Source: Bacteroidota bacterium (lineage in GTDB: Bacteria > Bacteroidota > Bacteroidia > NS11-12g > UBA9320). Taken from it: a stretch of 64,000 nt of DNA. Shown piece after piece: positions 18,767-27,308 of the stretch. The first letter of the stretch is position 1, and every line of letters starts with the position of its first letter. Both the position numbers and the translations under genes were made by a program. The notes below the pieces were generated by a model. It was given only the letters and a program-made list of their open reading frames with translations, made no database searches and was not told where the DNA came from. The stretch spans positions 94,580 through 158,579 of the forward strand of contig WGNA01000010.1 of assembly GCA_016124755.1 (NCBI GenBank), in the 5' to 3' direction.

Positions 18767-19474
18767 TTACCGAAGCACGTCTTTAAAACTTCGTCCGATA
18801 TTAAATCGACTGCCCGCCACCGATGCGGAGGAGCTGTTGAATTCTGTTAGAAATGCTCTGTTAATTACAACACTTCGGTGAATTTGTGCAAAGGGAAATT
18901 TAGAGAGAATATCGAGAACATCCTTAAGATTGGCTCGGATAAAATAGCTGCCATTTGATGTGGTAATGCGCAGGTAGTTGCCATCCGAAACTATATGCTG
19001 AATGTCGCGGTAATCGAGTGAAAATGATTTAAGACCATCGTAAAAAGTTACCTCATATTCAGAATGTACAGAACCTTGCCGGGTACTATCTCCCCCGTTC
19101 AAAACCAGCAAATCGATGCTTGTGATGAGCGTAGCAATATCGTATGGCTTTTTGATATAACCTTTTGGCCGGGTTCCCTTTATCCGTTCAAGTGTTTCTT
19201 TATCACCGTAAGCCGTGAGATAAATAATGTTCGCCTTGTGATTCTGTTCTTCCAACTTCTTTGCTATCCATACCCCGTCTGGTTCATCAATGAGATAAAC
19301 ATCCAGCAGAACCACATCCGGATTTAATTCCAGAATATCGTTAAGTGCTTTGTGTGCGCTCGCGGCACTTCCAACAACGTTGTAACCTTCTTCTTCAAGC
19401 GTTCCTTCCAGAGAAGCCCGCACAAATGCTTCGTCCTCAACAATGTAAACAGTAGGCTGTTCGGGATTTATCAT
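18767..19474 (-). CDS. LytTR-family response regulator
   Basis: A 235-residue two-component regulator. The receiver domain (residues about 8-120) has the acidic pair E13-D14, phospho-acceptor D58 in VVLLDVYL, T87 and K109. Residues about 138-235 form a LytTR DNA-binding domain (VTFYDGLKSFSLDYRDIQHI, then IHRSVVINRAFL). It lies directly downstream of the histidine kinase on the same strand, 54 bases away, so the two form a likely cognate pair. Targets are unknown. Confidence 0.92.
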   Translation of the reverse strand: MINPEQPTVYIVEDEAFVRASLEGTLEEEGYNVVGSAASAHKALNDILELNPDVVLLDVYLIDEPDGVWIAKKLEEQNHKANIIYLTAYGDKETLERIKGTRPKGYIKKPYDIATLITSIDLLVLNGGDSTRQGSVHSEYEVTFYDGLKSFSLDYRDIQHIVSDGNYLRITTSNGSYFIRANLKDVLDILSKFPFAQIHRSVVINRAFLTEFNSSSASVAGSRFNIGRSFKDVLR

Positions 19475-19528
19475 GTATAAAGCGATTATTTCTGTTCTTG
19501 ATTTTGGTTTGAGTTTCGCCCAACAACA

Positions 19529-21607
19529 TCACAGGCTTTTGTTCGGAAATGAAAGTCGTAAGCTGAAGGTGCCTTCGGTGACGATGTGGAGTTCACCCTT
19601 TAATTGTTCCGCCGTCATGCGCATGAGCTTTTTGCCCAAAGAATTTTTTGCCGCTGAGTTTTGTGAATCGAATCCTTTTCCAGAATCCTGATAATTCAGT
19701 TGAACGGTCGATTCATTTTCACGGGTTATTCCGATGTTGATGGTGCCTGTATTTTCCGGGAATGCATATTTCATGGAATTAATGATGAGCTCGCAAATGA
19801 GAATGCTTAAAGCCTGAGCTTGTTCAACCGCCAGAACAACTCCGCCTTTGTTTAGCGGAATTTGTACCGTTAAATCCCGGTAACTGTTTCTGAATTCCTG
19901 AATAATAGATTCTAAATATTGATCCATTTCCACCTGGCTGAAATTAACCTGCTGATACAGCAACTCATGAATTTTACTCATGCTGATGATAAAGCTCCGG
20001 GAATTGCGAAAGGCTAACTGTGCACTCGTTGTTTTAATCTTATTGCTCTGATGATGGAGAATTGCAATAACAATGTTGAGGTTATTTTTAACCCGATGAT
20101 GTACTTCCTTCAATAGCCATTCGCGCTCGTTTAATGCCACATGAAGTTCTTTCTGCTGAATTGCCATCAGCCGGTTTTTCCTTCTCAAAGCGATAAAACC
20201 ATAAACAAATCCGAGCACGGACACGGAAGCGAACACCAATCCGATTTTCTGGTAATTACTCACCGTCTTTTCTTTATCCAGATTGGTTTGTGCCATTAAC
20301 AATTCCTGTTGTGCCTGTTCTGTTTCAAACCGAACTGCGGAGATGAGATATCCTTTTCTGGATCTTTCAAAGGCGATAGAGTCTTCCAAATGGCTTTTCT
20401 GATACATTGTCTCTTTCGCTTTGTTGCGCAATCCCTGTTGCAGATAAATATTTCTGCGCAACTCGAGCCCCGTGAGATAATACCGGTTATAAGGTGTTTT
20501 GCGATGCAAGAAATCCAGACTGTCGAGATAGTTTAAAGAAGTGTTTAATTCTCCTTTTTCATGATACAATTCTGCCAGACTCAAGTAGGAACTGAGCGCC
20601 AGATACGGATACTGCTCCTTATCGCTAAATCGCAGCTGGGCTTCATGTGCGGCTTGCGCGGTTTTAAAATTTCCTCTCATCACCTGAATGTCGGCAACGT
20701 TGGAGCGGATCACATAAAGAAAAGAGACAACGTCTTTCCGATCATTTTCCCGGTCGCTTTTTTTAATGATGTTTTCGCAAATCGAAATCGCGTTTTTGAA
20801 ATAATACATCGCACTGTCGTATTCCCTCATTTTATAAAAGCACATTCCGATATTGTTCAACCGGCTGCTTTCATTTAATGAACCGGGATCCGTGATATAT
20901 TTTTTTTGCTTTTTATGAACTTTAATCGCCTGATTGTAATTCTTAAGGCGGAAGTACATGGTTGTGAGATCAGCAAGAATCAGGTATTCGAGTGTATTTT
21001 TATCAATGGTGTCAGTCCAGTATTTCCGTAAAAACGGGGCTAGCTGTACCAGTTCATTATATTGTTCGGTAGTTCCGTAGAGATCCCGTAAATCAAGAAC
21101 CACATGCACAAATTGTTTACTCGTTCGCGCGGTTTCATTATACAACAGCCGGGTAAGTTCTTTTAATTGTTGTAACTGCCAGTCAGATGCGCTGTCGTCG
21201 GGTGTTGTAAAACGATAAATGCTGAGATAAATGAATTCCCGTGACAAGTTGTGTTCTTTGGAATACTCCATACATGACCTGGTGATTTTCTGAAATTTTG
21301 GTATTCCGATATCAATCGCAAAATGACTGTAAGACACCTGATTCTCACAGATGTTAACCCACTCTTTTACTTGTTCCGCAGATTCAATTTTTCCAAATCG
21401 TTTGAGAATTTCTTTTGTTGAAAAATTGTTTTGTCCGTTTGCCAGCAGTGAGATGAAAATCACACTAACAAAAAGCAAAACCGCTTTCGGGGAAACACGA
21501 ATGAGCTTAACAAATGATTCAGGCAGAAGCCCGATTTTAAATTGACCTGTGAAAACCCAATAACGGGAATTCGCATTGAATGCGTGGATTCGGTTAATTA
21601 TTCGCAA
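19529..21607 (-). CDS. Membrane sensor histidine kinase, TPR-containing, HisKA_2 type
   Basis: A 692-residue sensor kinase. The only standard initiation codon giving a complete signal segment is TTG at 21607. A hydrophobic export segment (LLFVSVIFISLLANGQ, about residues 44-59) precedes a periplasmic TPR-like sensor region (about 90-440; SSRLNNIGMCFYKMREYDSA is a typical repeat). One membrane span lies near 455-475 and is followed by a coiled-coil. The HisKA_2 dimerisation box has EVHHRVKNNLNIV with the phospho-histidine near 502. A HATPase domain follows, with ELIINSMKYAF (N box) and DSGKGFD (G1 box). It belongs to the TPR-sensor kinases frequent in Bacteroidota and is transcribed with the LytTR regulator. 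Confidence 0.9.
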   Translation of the reverse strand: MRIINRIHAFNANSRYWVFTGQFKIGLLPESFVKLIRVSPKAVLLFVSVIFISLLANGQNNFSTKEILKRFGKIESAEQVKEWVNICENQVSYSHFAIDIGIPKFQKITRSCMEYSKEHNLSREFIYLSIYRFTTPDDSASDWQLQQLKELTRLLYNETARTSKQFVHVVLDLRDLYGTTEQYNELVQLAPFLRKYWTDTIDKNTLEYLILADLTTMYFRLKNYNQAIKVHKKQKKYITDPGSLNESSRLNNIGMCFYKMREYDSAMYYFKNAISICENIIKKSDRENDRKDVVSFLYVIRSNVADIQVMRGNFKTAQAAHEAQLRFSDKEQYPYLALSSYLSLAELYHEKGELNTSLNYLDSLDFLHRKTPYNRYYLTGLELRRNIYLQQGLRNKAKETMYQKSHLEDSIAFERSRKGYLISAVRFETEQAQQELLMAQTNLDKEKTVSNYQKIGLVFASVSVLGFVYGFIALRRKNRLMAIQQKELHVALNEREWLLKEVHHRVKNNLNIVIAILHHQSNKIKTTSAQLAFRNSRSFIISMSKIHELLYQQVNFSQVEMDQYLESIIQEFRNSYRDLTVQIPLNKGGVVLAVEQAQALSILICELIINSMKYAFPENTGTINIGITRENESTVQLNYQDSGKGFDSQNSAAKNSLGKKLMRMTAEQLKGELHIVTEGTFSLRLSFPNKSL

Positions 21608-21856
21608 GAGTGGCTTGAAAAAAATTATAAAAGAAAAGTTGATGTGTCAACACACGCTGACAATCTACAAACTCAACCGTTTTTTAGCAACGATTTTTTA
21701 TCCGCTTTGTACCTCAGGTATTCGGAATTAATGAGTTCTTGGGGAGTCCTAAATTTCCGATTCCCGGATTCATTAGAATAATGAGCAGCCTTAAAGAACC
21801 TTATCAATGCTTTTAATCTGTTGTGAGAATGCCTTCGGTCAAACGCTGTCAAACCT

Positions 21857-21864
21857 TAATTTTG
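21857..21864 (+). promoter_or_regulatory. Candidate -7 promoter element for icd
   Basis: TAATTTTG matches the Bacteroidota TAnnTTTG element exactly and lies 27 bases before the icd ATG. A clear -33 TTG at 17-23 bases upstream is lacking; only TTCGG is near. Confidence 0.5.
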
Positions 21865-21891
21865 CAGCTCAATTTTTAAGAGTAAAAATCC

Positions 21892-23109
21892 ATGGCAAAT
21901 CCAATCACCATTCAAAACGGAAAATTAAACGTACCCGATAATCCGATTATCCCTTTTATTGAAGGAGACGGAACCGGTGCAGATATCTGGGCGGCTTCGC
22001 AGATTGTATTAGATGCGGCTGTTTCAAAAGCATACAACGGAACCCGAAGCATAGAATGGAAGGAAGTATATGCCGGCGAAAAGGCATTTAATAAAACCGG
22101 CGAATGGTTGCCGCAAGAAACCCTAGACGCAATCGACCAATATTTGGTTGCGATTAAAGGTCCGCTCACCACTCCGGTTGGAGGCGGAATTCGTTCTCTT
22201 AACGTGGCGCTTCGTCAGCGACTTGATTTGTACGCTTGTGTTCGTCCGGTTCAGTATTTTACGGGAGTTCCTTCTCCGGTGAAAGAACCCGAACTGGTTG
22301 ATATGATTATTTTCCGGGAAAACACGGAAGACATATACGCCGGAATTGAATGGAAAAACGGTACACCGGAAGTGGAAAAAGTGAAGAAGTTTCTGATCGA
22401 AGAAATGGGGGTAACCAATATTCGCTTCCCGAATTCCTGCTCACTTGGTGTTAAACCGGTGAGTAAAGAAGGAACCGACCGATTGGTGCGCTCAGCCATA
22501 GAATACGCAATCGCGAATAACCGGAAATCGGTGACCCTCGTTCACAAAGGAAATATCATGAAATTCACTGAGGGAATGTTTAAGGAGTGGGGATACGAAC
22601 TCGCCAAAAACGAATTCGGTGCAGTGGATTACGAAGGTGGCCCATGGCAGGTGATCGACAACAACGGCAATCAGATTATTGTGAAAGACGTGATTGCGGA
22701 TGCCTTCCTGCAGCAGATTCTTCTTCGTCCGGCGGAGTATGATGTGATCGCAACTCTGAATCTCAACGGGGATTATGTTTCCGACGCGTTGGCGGCAATT
22801 GTTGGCGGAATCGGAATTGCTCCGGGAGCAAACATCAACTATTCAACAGGCAAAGCGATTTTTGAAGCGACACACGGAACGGCTCCGAAATATGCCGGAC
22901 TTGATAAAGTCAATCCGAGTTCAGTTATTCTTTCCGGTGAAATGATGTTCCGTTACATGGGTTGGCCGGAAGCTGCCGATCTCATTATTAAAGGTCTGAA
23001 CGGCGCAATCGGAATGAAACGCGTTACCTACGATTTCGAACGATTGATGGAAGGCGCTACTCTGCTCAAATGTTCGGAATTTGGAGAAGAGATGGTTCGC
23101 CACATGTAA
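21892..23109 (+). CDS. icd: Isocitrate dehydrogenase (NADP+)
   Basis: Oxidative decarboxylation of isocitrate to 2-oxoglutarate in the TCA cycle, cytoplasmic. The 405-residue protein follows the E. coli Icd type. Substrate-binding residues are visible in [14 protein letters not shown] (S102, N104, R108) and at R118. [14 protein letters not shown] and [13 protein letters not shown] are family signatures. HGTAPKYAG carries the Lys-Tyr pair that selects NADP over NAD. The serine at 102 is the residue phosphorylated by AceK in enterobacteria, but no aceK is present here. A TAnnTTTG element lies 27 bases upstream. Its stop is immediately next to the stop of a convergent T9SS gene. Confidence 0.95.
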   Translation: MANPITIQNGKLNVPDNPIIPFIEGDGTGADIWAASQIVLDAAVSKAYNGTRSIEWKEVYAGEKAFNKTGEWLPQETLDAIDQYLVAIKGPLTTPVGGGIRSLNVALRQRLDLYACVRPVQYFTGVPSPVKEPELVDMIIFRENTEDIYAGIEWKNGTPEVEKVKKFLIEEMGVTNIRFPNSCSLGVKPVSKEGTDRLVRSAIEYAIANNRKSVTLVHKGNIMKFTEGMFKEWGYELAKNEFGAVDYEGGPWQVIDNNGNQIIVKDVIADAFLQQILLRPAEYDVIATLNLNGDYVSDALAAIVGGIGIAPGANINYSTGKAIFEATHGTAPKYAGLDKVNPSSVILSGEMMFRYMGWPEAADLIIKGLNGAIGMKRVTYDFERLMEGATLLKCSEFGEEMVRHM

Positions 23110-24663
23110 TTATTGTTTGATGAACCGGGAGGTAGTTATTCCGAAGCTACCCTCCAGAACCACCTGATACATACCGGAACTCAGCATCGAAATATCGATA
23201 CGGTTATCGGTTTGGACTTTCCCCTCACAAACTGTTTTGCCTGCCATATCAATAATTCGGAAGTTGTTGATTTGATGTTTTTCAGGAGTTTCAATAAACA
23301 ACCCTGAACTCGCAGGATTCGGATATACTTTGGGATTTGAGGTTTCCACCGGTTCAACAGATACCGGGTCATTAGCGCAAAATGCCCAATGATTCTGCAG
23401 AGTTTTCGCGTTAAACATCGACTGAATTTTTGCTGCTCTGGTTTTTAATAAATCAACCGAATGCAGGTTGTCTTTTCCTCGCGTAATAATGTAGGCTACA
23501 TCCAGACAGATGTCGTCACCGGCATTCAGATCAAATGGCCCGAAAGAACCGAGTCCTCTTCTGTCTCCGGGGTGATTGCCTGCACTTTCTTCGGTCCAGT
23601 CATCCGACTTTCTTACATCTCCGTAAAACTGAACCCGTGTATTATCACCTGTAGGTGTTTTAAAATGATTTCCATTCAGATCCAAACCGCTGAGATAATT
23701 GTAAAAGTCTGTCGGAAAGAATGGGTTACCATTGGTTCGGTTTACATCGTTGTTGAAAGGAGTGAAGGCATTTAATTTATGATTGAGAAATAAAACTCCA
23801 ACGGCTGGAGGACGATTTCCAAATCCAAAAGCTCCGTCGTCTGGTTTGCCATTGTATCCGTAATACAGATTGAGTTGAGTGTCGCATCCTACAAAGTCAT
23901 TCTCAAAATCTCCGATGTCGAAGTCACTGAATATGCCGAGATGCACATCGTGATAATTTGTGTCTGACCGGTTCACTACCTGCAACTGAACAAATATCAC
24001 ATCCCGCAGATCTGCATTGTCGTTAAAAACATAGGTCATTTGCCGAACATCAATTCCCATTGATTTTCCTCCCGTTTCGGTGTGATTTCCCTGATCATTA
24101 AAAATGGTGAAAGTAGAAACATCTCCCCGAATGAGCGGATAATCATTTTGGCTCCATTCGTAATTCCCATCGAGATTGTTGTCGTTAAAAGGCGCAATGG
24201 TGAGGGGTTCTCCAAATGAACTATTACCGTTGCCGGGCCAGTCTTTTATAGATTGGGAAGTTGAAATACCTGCAATGTGATCGTTTACCTCACTTCGGCG
24301 CACTTTAAAAAGTTGATTGAATCGCGCAAAAGTGGAGTCGGATTTTGTTGAAACCGGTCCGGGAAAATAATCCTGTCCTGCCTGTCGATACATCATGGCA
24401 GCGAGATGAAGACTATCGTTTTTGTCTTTCCCACCGATCCAGACAGAGGATGAATAAATAAGTGGTTTGTATGCGGAAGTGTCGAAATACCACACCCCGG
24501 TTTGGTGGTTTCCGCTCAGAAAATCTCCGCCATTGCTATTGAAAAAAAGCAAATTTCCCGTGTAAGAACTGTCGTATTCTGTTGCGGCTCTTTGAGCATT
24601 AATTCGGGAAATTGATAGAAGACAAAAAACGAGAAGTACAATTTTCTTCATACCTGAAATCAT
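23110..24663 (-). CDS. T9SS type-A sorting-domain cargo protein
   Basis: A 517-residue secreted protein of unknown function. ATG at 24663 gives MISGMKKIVLLV; the second ATG at 24651 gives a normal signal peptide ending in RINAQ and is at least as likely to be used. The body (SSVWIGGKDKNDSLHLAAM, then the DYPLIRGD and FSDFDIGDFENDFVGCDT stretches) resembles large uncharacterised secreted proteins of Bacteroidota that have no assigned activity. The end, VYPNPASSGLFIE to the stop, is a type-A sorting domain. A 21-base palindrome overlaps the start region. Confidence 0.75.
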   Translation of the reverse strand: MISGMKKIVLLVFCLLSISRINAQRAATEYDSSYTGNLLFFNSNGGDFLSGNHQTGVWYFDTSAYKPLIYSSSVWIGGKDKNDSLHLAAMMYRQAGQDYFPGPVSTKSDSTFARFNQLFKVRRSEVNDHIAGISTSQSIKDWPGNGNSSFGEPLTIAPFNDNNLDGNYEWSQNDYPLIRGDVSTFTIFNDQGNHTETGGKSMGIDVRQMTYVFNDNADLRDVIFVQLQVVNRSDTNYHDVHLGIFSDFDIGDFENDFVGCDTQLNLYYGYNGKPDDGAFGFGNRPPAVGVLFLNHKLNAFTPFNNDVNRTNGNPFFPTDFYNYLSGLDLNGNHFKTPTGDNTRVQFYGDVRKSDDWTEESAGNHPGDRRGLGSFGPFDLNAGDDICLDVAYIITRGKDNLHSVDLLKTRAAKIQSMFNAKTLQNHWAFCANDPVSVEPVETSNPKVYPNPASSGLFIETPEKHQINNFRIIDMAGKTVCEGKVQTDNRIDISMLSSGMYQVVLEGSFGITTSRFIKQ

Positions 24664-24673
24664 TAATTTCAGG
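24653..24673. repeat. Palindrome over the start of a T9SS gene
   Basis: CCTGAAAT and ATTTCAGG are perfect 8-base arms around a five-base centre. The palindrome covers the alternative start codons of the minus-strand gene, so it could be an operator or an mRNA hairpin that hides the upstream ATG. Neither role is shown. Confidence 0.5.
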
Positions 24674-24742
24674 CAATGACTTTAGAATAACAACTCAACC
24701 CTAATGGGAATTGAGCAAAGAGTATAGCCGATTTATCAGCGG

Positions 24743-26086
24743 TTAATTCACAACAAATTTTTCGGTTTGAATAAATCCGTTTGTGTCTTCCAACTTTAGT
24801 AAATAAATACCGGGAGCTAATGAAGACACATTGATCTCAGGTTCCGGGAAATCCTGTTTTATAACCAACTGTCCTGAGTAATTTGTGATTTCCAACAATT
24901 TGAATTGGGAGATCGAACGAATATGCAGAACGTCTGTTGCCGGATTCGGATAAATGGAAATTTTTTTATCCGTACTGAGTTTTTCAATCCCAATTGAGCC
25001 GGTGTTTTCGTAAAAAATGATGGCGGAATATTCGTAATAATTTGAGTAATACGTTGCACCACCAATGATGTCCAGGTCGCCATCGTCATCAATATCTACC
25101 ATAACAGGTATAACATAATAACCTTCTGTCGGTACTTTTAAATTGAACGGATCTTTTACCGCTATCGCAAAATCCGGATTGGTTTTACTTCCATAATTTT
25201 CCTGATAAAAGAAATTTCCGTTTTCGTTCAAATACAGCAAATCCAAATCACCGTCGTTATCGAGGTCGGCAAAATCCATCATCGCCAGATAATCCTGACT
25301 GGAACTCGGGAGCCCGAACTTTCCGCCAACCGGTGCGGCGAAGGCAGGATTGGTTGCAGAGCCTGTATTTTCAATAAAACTGATAAAAGGATCGTATGTT
25401 CCAGCCATAATATCCAAATCACCATCACCATCAATATCGACTACTGAAAAGGATAAAATTTCATAGACATTAGAAAGTCCGAACGGGTGTACAACCGGAT
25501 CTTCGAAAGACGGGTTGTCCTTTTGACCTATATTTCGGTAAAACCTGAAATCTCCGTAATAATCTCCGGTAATCAGGTCGAAGTCACCATCGTTGTCGAG
25601 ATCGCAAAATCTTGAAAAAACCATGTAACTGGTATCAATCATTTTAATCCCGAAAGGGTTGATACGGCCTTTTTCGTATTGGGGATTTTTGGCAGTTCCT
25701 GAGTTTTTATAATAAATAAACTGTCCGTAATATGTGCTCACCAAAAGGTCGAGATCACCGTCGTTGTCGAGATCGGCCAATGTGGGAGCCATAATGTAAT
25801 CCTGAATGGGCTCGAGTCCGAACGGGTTAAGTTTTCCGGTTTTGAAATTCTGTGCTTCAGCCGTTCCGGAACTCATCAGACCGAATAAAAGTGCAACACT
25901 TCCCAGTATTCTCTTTAACTGAACAATGGAAATATAGGGTTTGATTTCCTCGATAAGCTGTTCGAGTTTAGCCCGGAGTTTTTGGTATTGATCTTTGCTA
26001 AGCTGCCGCGAATGAATGAGGTGGCCCAGTTCTTTCGCTTTCAGATACAGCAGTGTTTTTTTAGTTTCTAGTGTTCGTTTTTTCAT
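24743..26086 (-). CDS. VCBS/FG-GAP repeat protein with T9SS sorting domain
   Basis: A 447-residue secreted protein. Residues 1-57 are a charged helical extension (KAKELGHLIHSRQLSKDQYQ) ahead of the hydrophobic export segment VALLFGLMSSGTAEAQ at about 64-79. The body has five or six repeats with Asp-rich loops DLDNDGDLDLL, DIDGDGDLDIM and DIDDDGDLDII, typical of VCBS/FG-GAP beta-propellers that bind calcium, each followed by FYxNxGxxxNPxF. The end (IYPNPATDVLHI to stop) is a type-A sorting domain. The ligand is unknown. The N-terminal extension is unusually long for a Sec signal. Confidence 0.85.
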   Translation of the reverse strand: MKKRTLETKKTLLYLKAKELGHLIHSRQLSKDQYQKLRAKLEQLIEEIKPYISIVQLKRILGSVALLFGLMSSGTAEAQNFKTGKLNPFGLEPIQDYIMAPTLADLDNDGDLDLLVSTYYGQFIYYKNSGTAKNPQYEKGRINPFGIKMIDTSYMVFSRFCDLDNDGDFDLITGDYYGDFRFYRNIGQKDNPSFEDPVVHPFGLSNVYEILSFSVVDIDGDGDLDIMAGTYDPFISFIENTGSATNPAFAAPVGGKFGLPSSSQDYLAMMDFADLDNDGDLDLLYLNENGNFFYQENYGSKTNPDFAIAVKDPFNLKVPTEGYYVIPVMVDIDDDGDLDIIGGATYYSNYYEYSAIIFYENTGSIGIEKLSTDKKISIYPNPATDVLHIRSISQFKLLEITNYSGQLVIKQDFPEPEINVSSLAPGIYLLKLEDTNGFIQTEKFVVN

Positions 26087-26156
26087 GTCTGATGTTGTTG
26101 GATTATTAAATTGTTAGTAAAATGTTACTTGTACATATTGTGCAATTTAGATAAAA

Positions 26157-27236
26157 TTAATCCTTGTCAATGGTTCTGCCCCAAAAAGTGCCCTGCGGAA
26201 TTTTGAGTCCGAGGTAATGATCGTCTGTCAGCGTATTCAGAATATTCGGTCTGATTTTGTCGGGAAGAACACACACGTCGTAAATTTCATCTACAGAGGT
26301 CTGATAAATAATTTCTCCTGCGATACTCGCAGTTGGAAGGTGCATTACAACAATTCCAGAACGATTGGCAAACTCTGCAAAAGGTAGTTTTCCGAATGAT
26401 GAGGAGTTCTTTCTGAGTTTTGATAATCCGATAAACAGGTAGTCTTTGTAATATGCCATTCCGCGAACGAAGCCATTCATTTTTTTGATCACTTCATATT
26501 TACCAGCTTTTGAATCTACTTTAATGAGTTCACCGGTTGCCGAAAGGAGTGTGTAAAGTTCATTATTAAAGATTCTGGGTGAATGTGGCATTGCGAGATT
26601 TGAAACTACTGTTTCTCCGGATTCGATATCGTAAATCACTCCACCGGTTGTTATTTCTTCTTTCCAGCTCCGCATCGAATTTCCCTGATTGAAGGCCGAG
26701 GCAAATCGGGGCTTTCCGTTTTCCATTGCCATTCCGTTCAAATGACACCGATCTTCCGATACCATCGCGTCTATTTGTGGCGGCTGCCAATAGGGGGTGA
26801 AGTTGTTATCCGAATCGAGTGAGATAATACATGAGAATAATGTGTTTACTGCGAATAGTGAATTTTCAGAACCAAAGCTGAGGTCGTGCAAATCGAGTGG
26901 CCCGGTGTGATACGTTATTCCGGGGAGAAAAAGGCTGTCGAATTTGCCGGGTGCTTTTGGGTAGGTGCGGGCGAGTTCTCCTGAATTCCGGAAAACAATC
27001 ACATCTTTTTTACCGGCCAGTGCTAGTTTTTCGGTTTCTTCATCGTATGCAATGCCCATCGGTTTCTCAAAATTTCGCGGCAACTGAATCAATGAGTCTT
27101 CACCCGAAGGCGAGAGAAAAATGAGTTTACCTGCCTGATAAGTGGAAAGCGCCAGACTGCAACCGAGTTTCTGCAGCAATTCCGGAATCTGAGATGAGTA
27201 AGTACAACTAAAAGGCGAAACGGGTGTGTTGGTCAT
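26157..27236 (-). CDS. TIGR03032 family protein, beta-propeller-like
   Basis: A 359-residue conserved hypothetical. It opens with PFSCTYSSQIPELLQKLG and contains LALSTYQAGKLIFLSP, RNFEKPMGIAYD, DLHDLSFG, CHLNGMAM and SGIVVMHLPTASIAGEI, which match the TIGR03032/DUF4915 family of cytoplasmic proteins with a predicted propeller fold. In some bacteria these genes sit near tetratricopeptide or glycosyltransferase genes; none is adjacent here. No signal peptide is seen, and the reaction, if any, is unknown. Confidence 0.8.
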   Translation of the reverse strand: MTNTPVSPFSCTYSSQIPELLQKLGCSLALSTYQAGKLIFLSPSGEDSLIQLPRNFEKPMGIAYDEETEKLALAGKKDVIVFRNSGELARTYPKAPGKFDSLFLPGITYHTGPLDLHDLSFGSENSLFAVNTLFSCIISLDSDNNFTPYWQPPQIDAMVSEDRCHLNGMAMENGKPRFASAFNQGNSMRSWKEEITTGGVIYDIESGETVVSNLAMPHSPRIFNNELYTLLSATGELIKVDSKAGKYEVIKKMNGFVRGMAYYKDYLFIGLSKLRKNSSSFGKLPFAEFANRSGIVVMHLPTASIAGEIIYQTSVDEIYDVCVLPDKIRPNILNTLTDDHYLGLKIPQGTFWGRTIDKD

Positions 27237-27308
27237 ACTGCATAAATTGGTGCAACCAAAATAGACCCGGAAGTTTTAAATTCAAGAATTGTATTCAGAA
27301 TACCTGAA

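Noticed and set aside
21542..21781. 79-codon plus-strand frame upstream of icd
   Set aside because: It overlaps the histidine kinase 5' end on the other strand, and no domain or conserved pattern is apparent.
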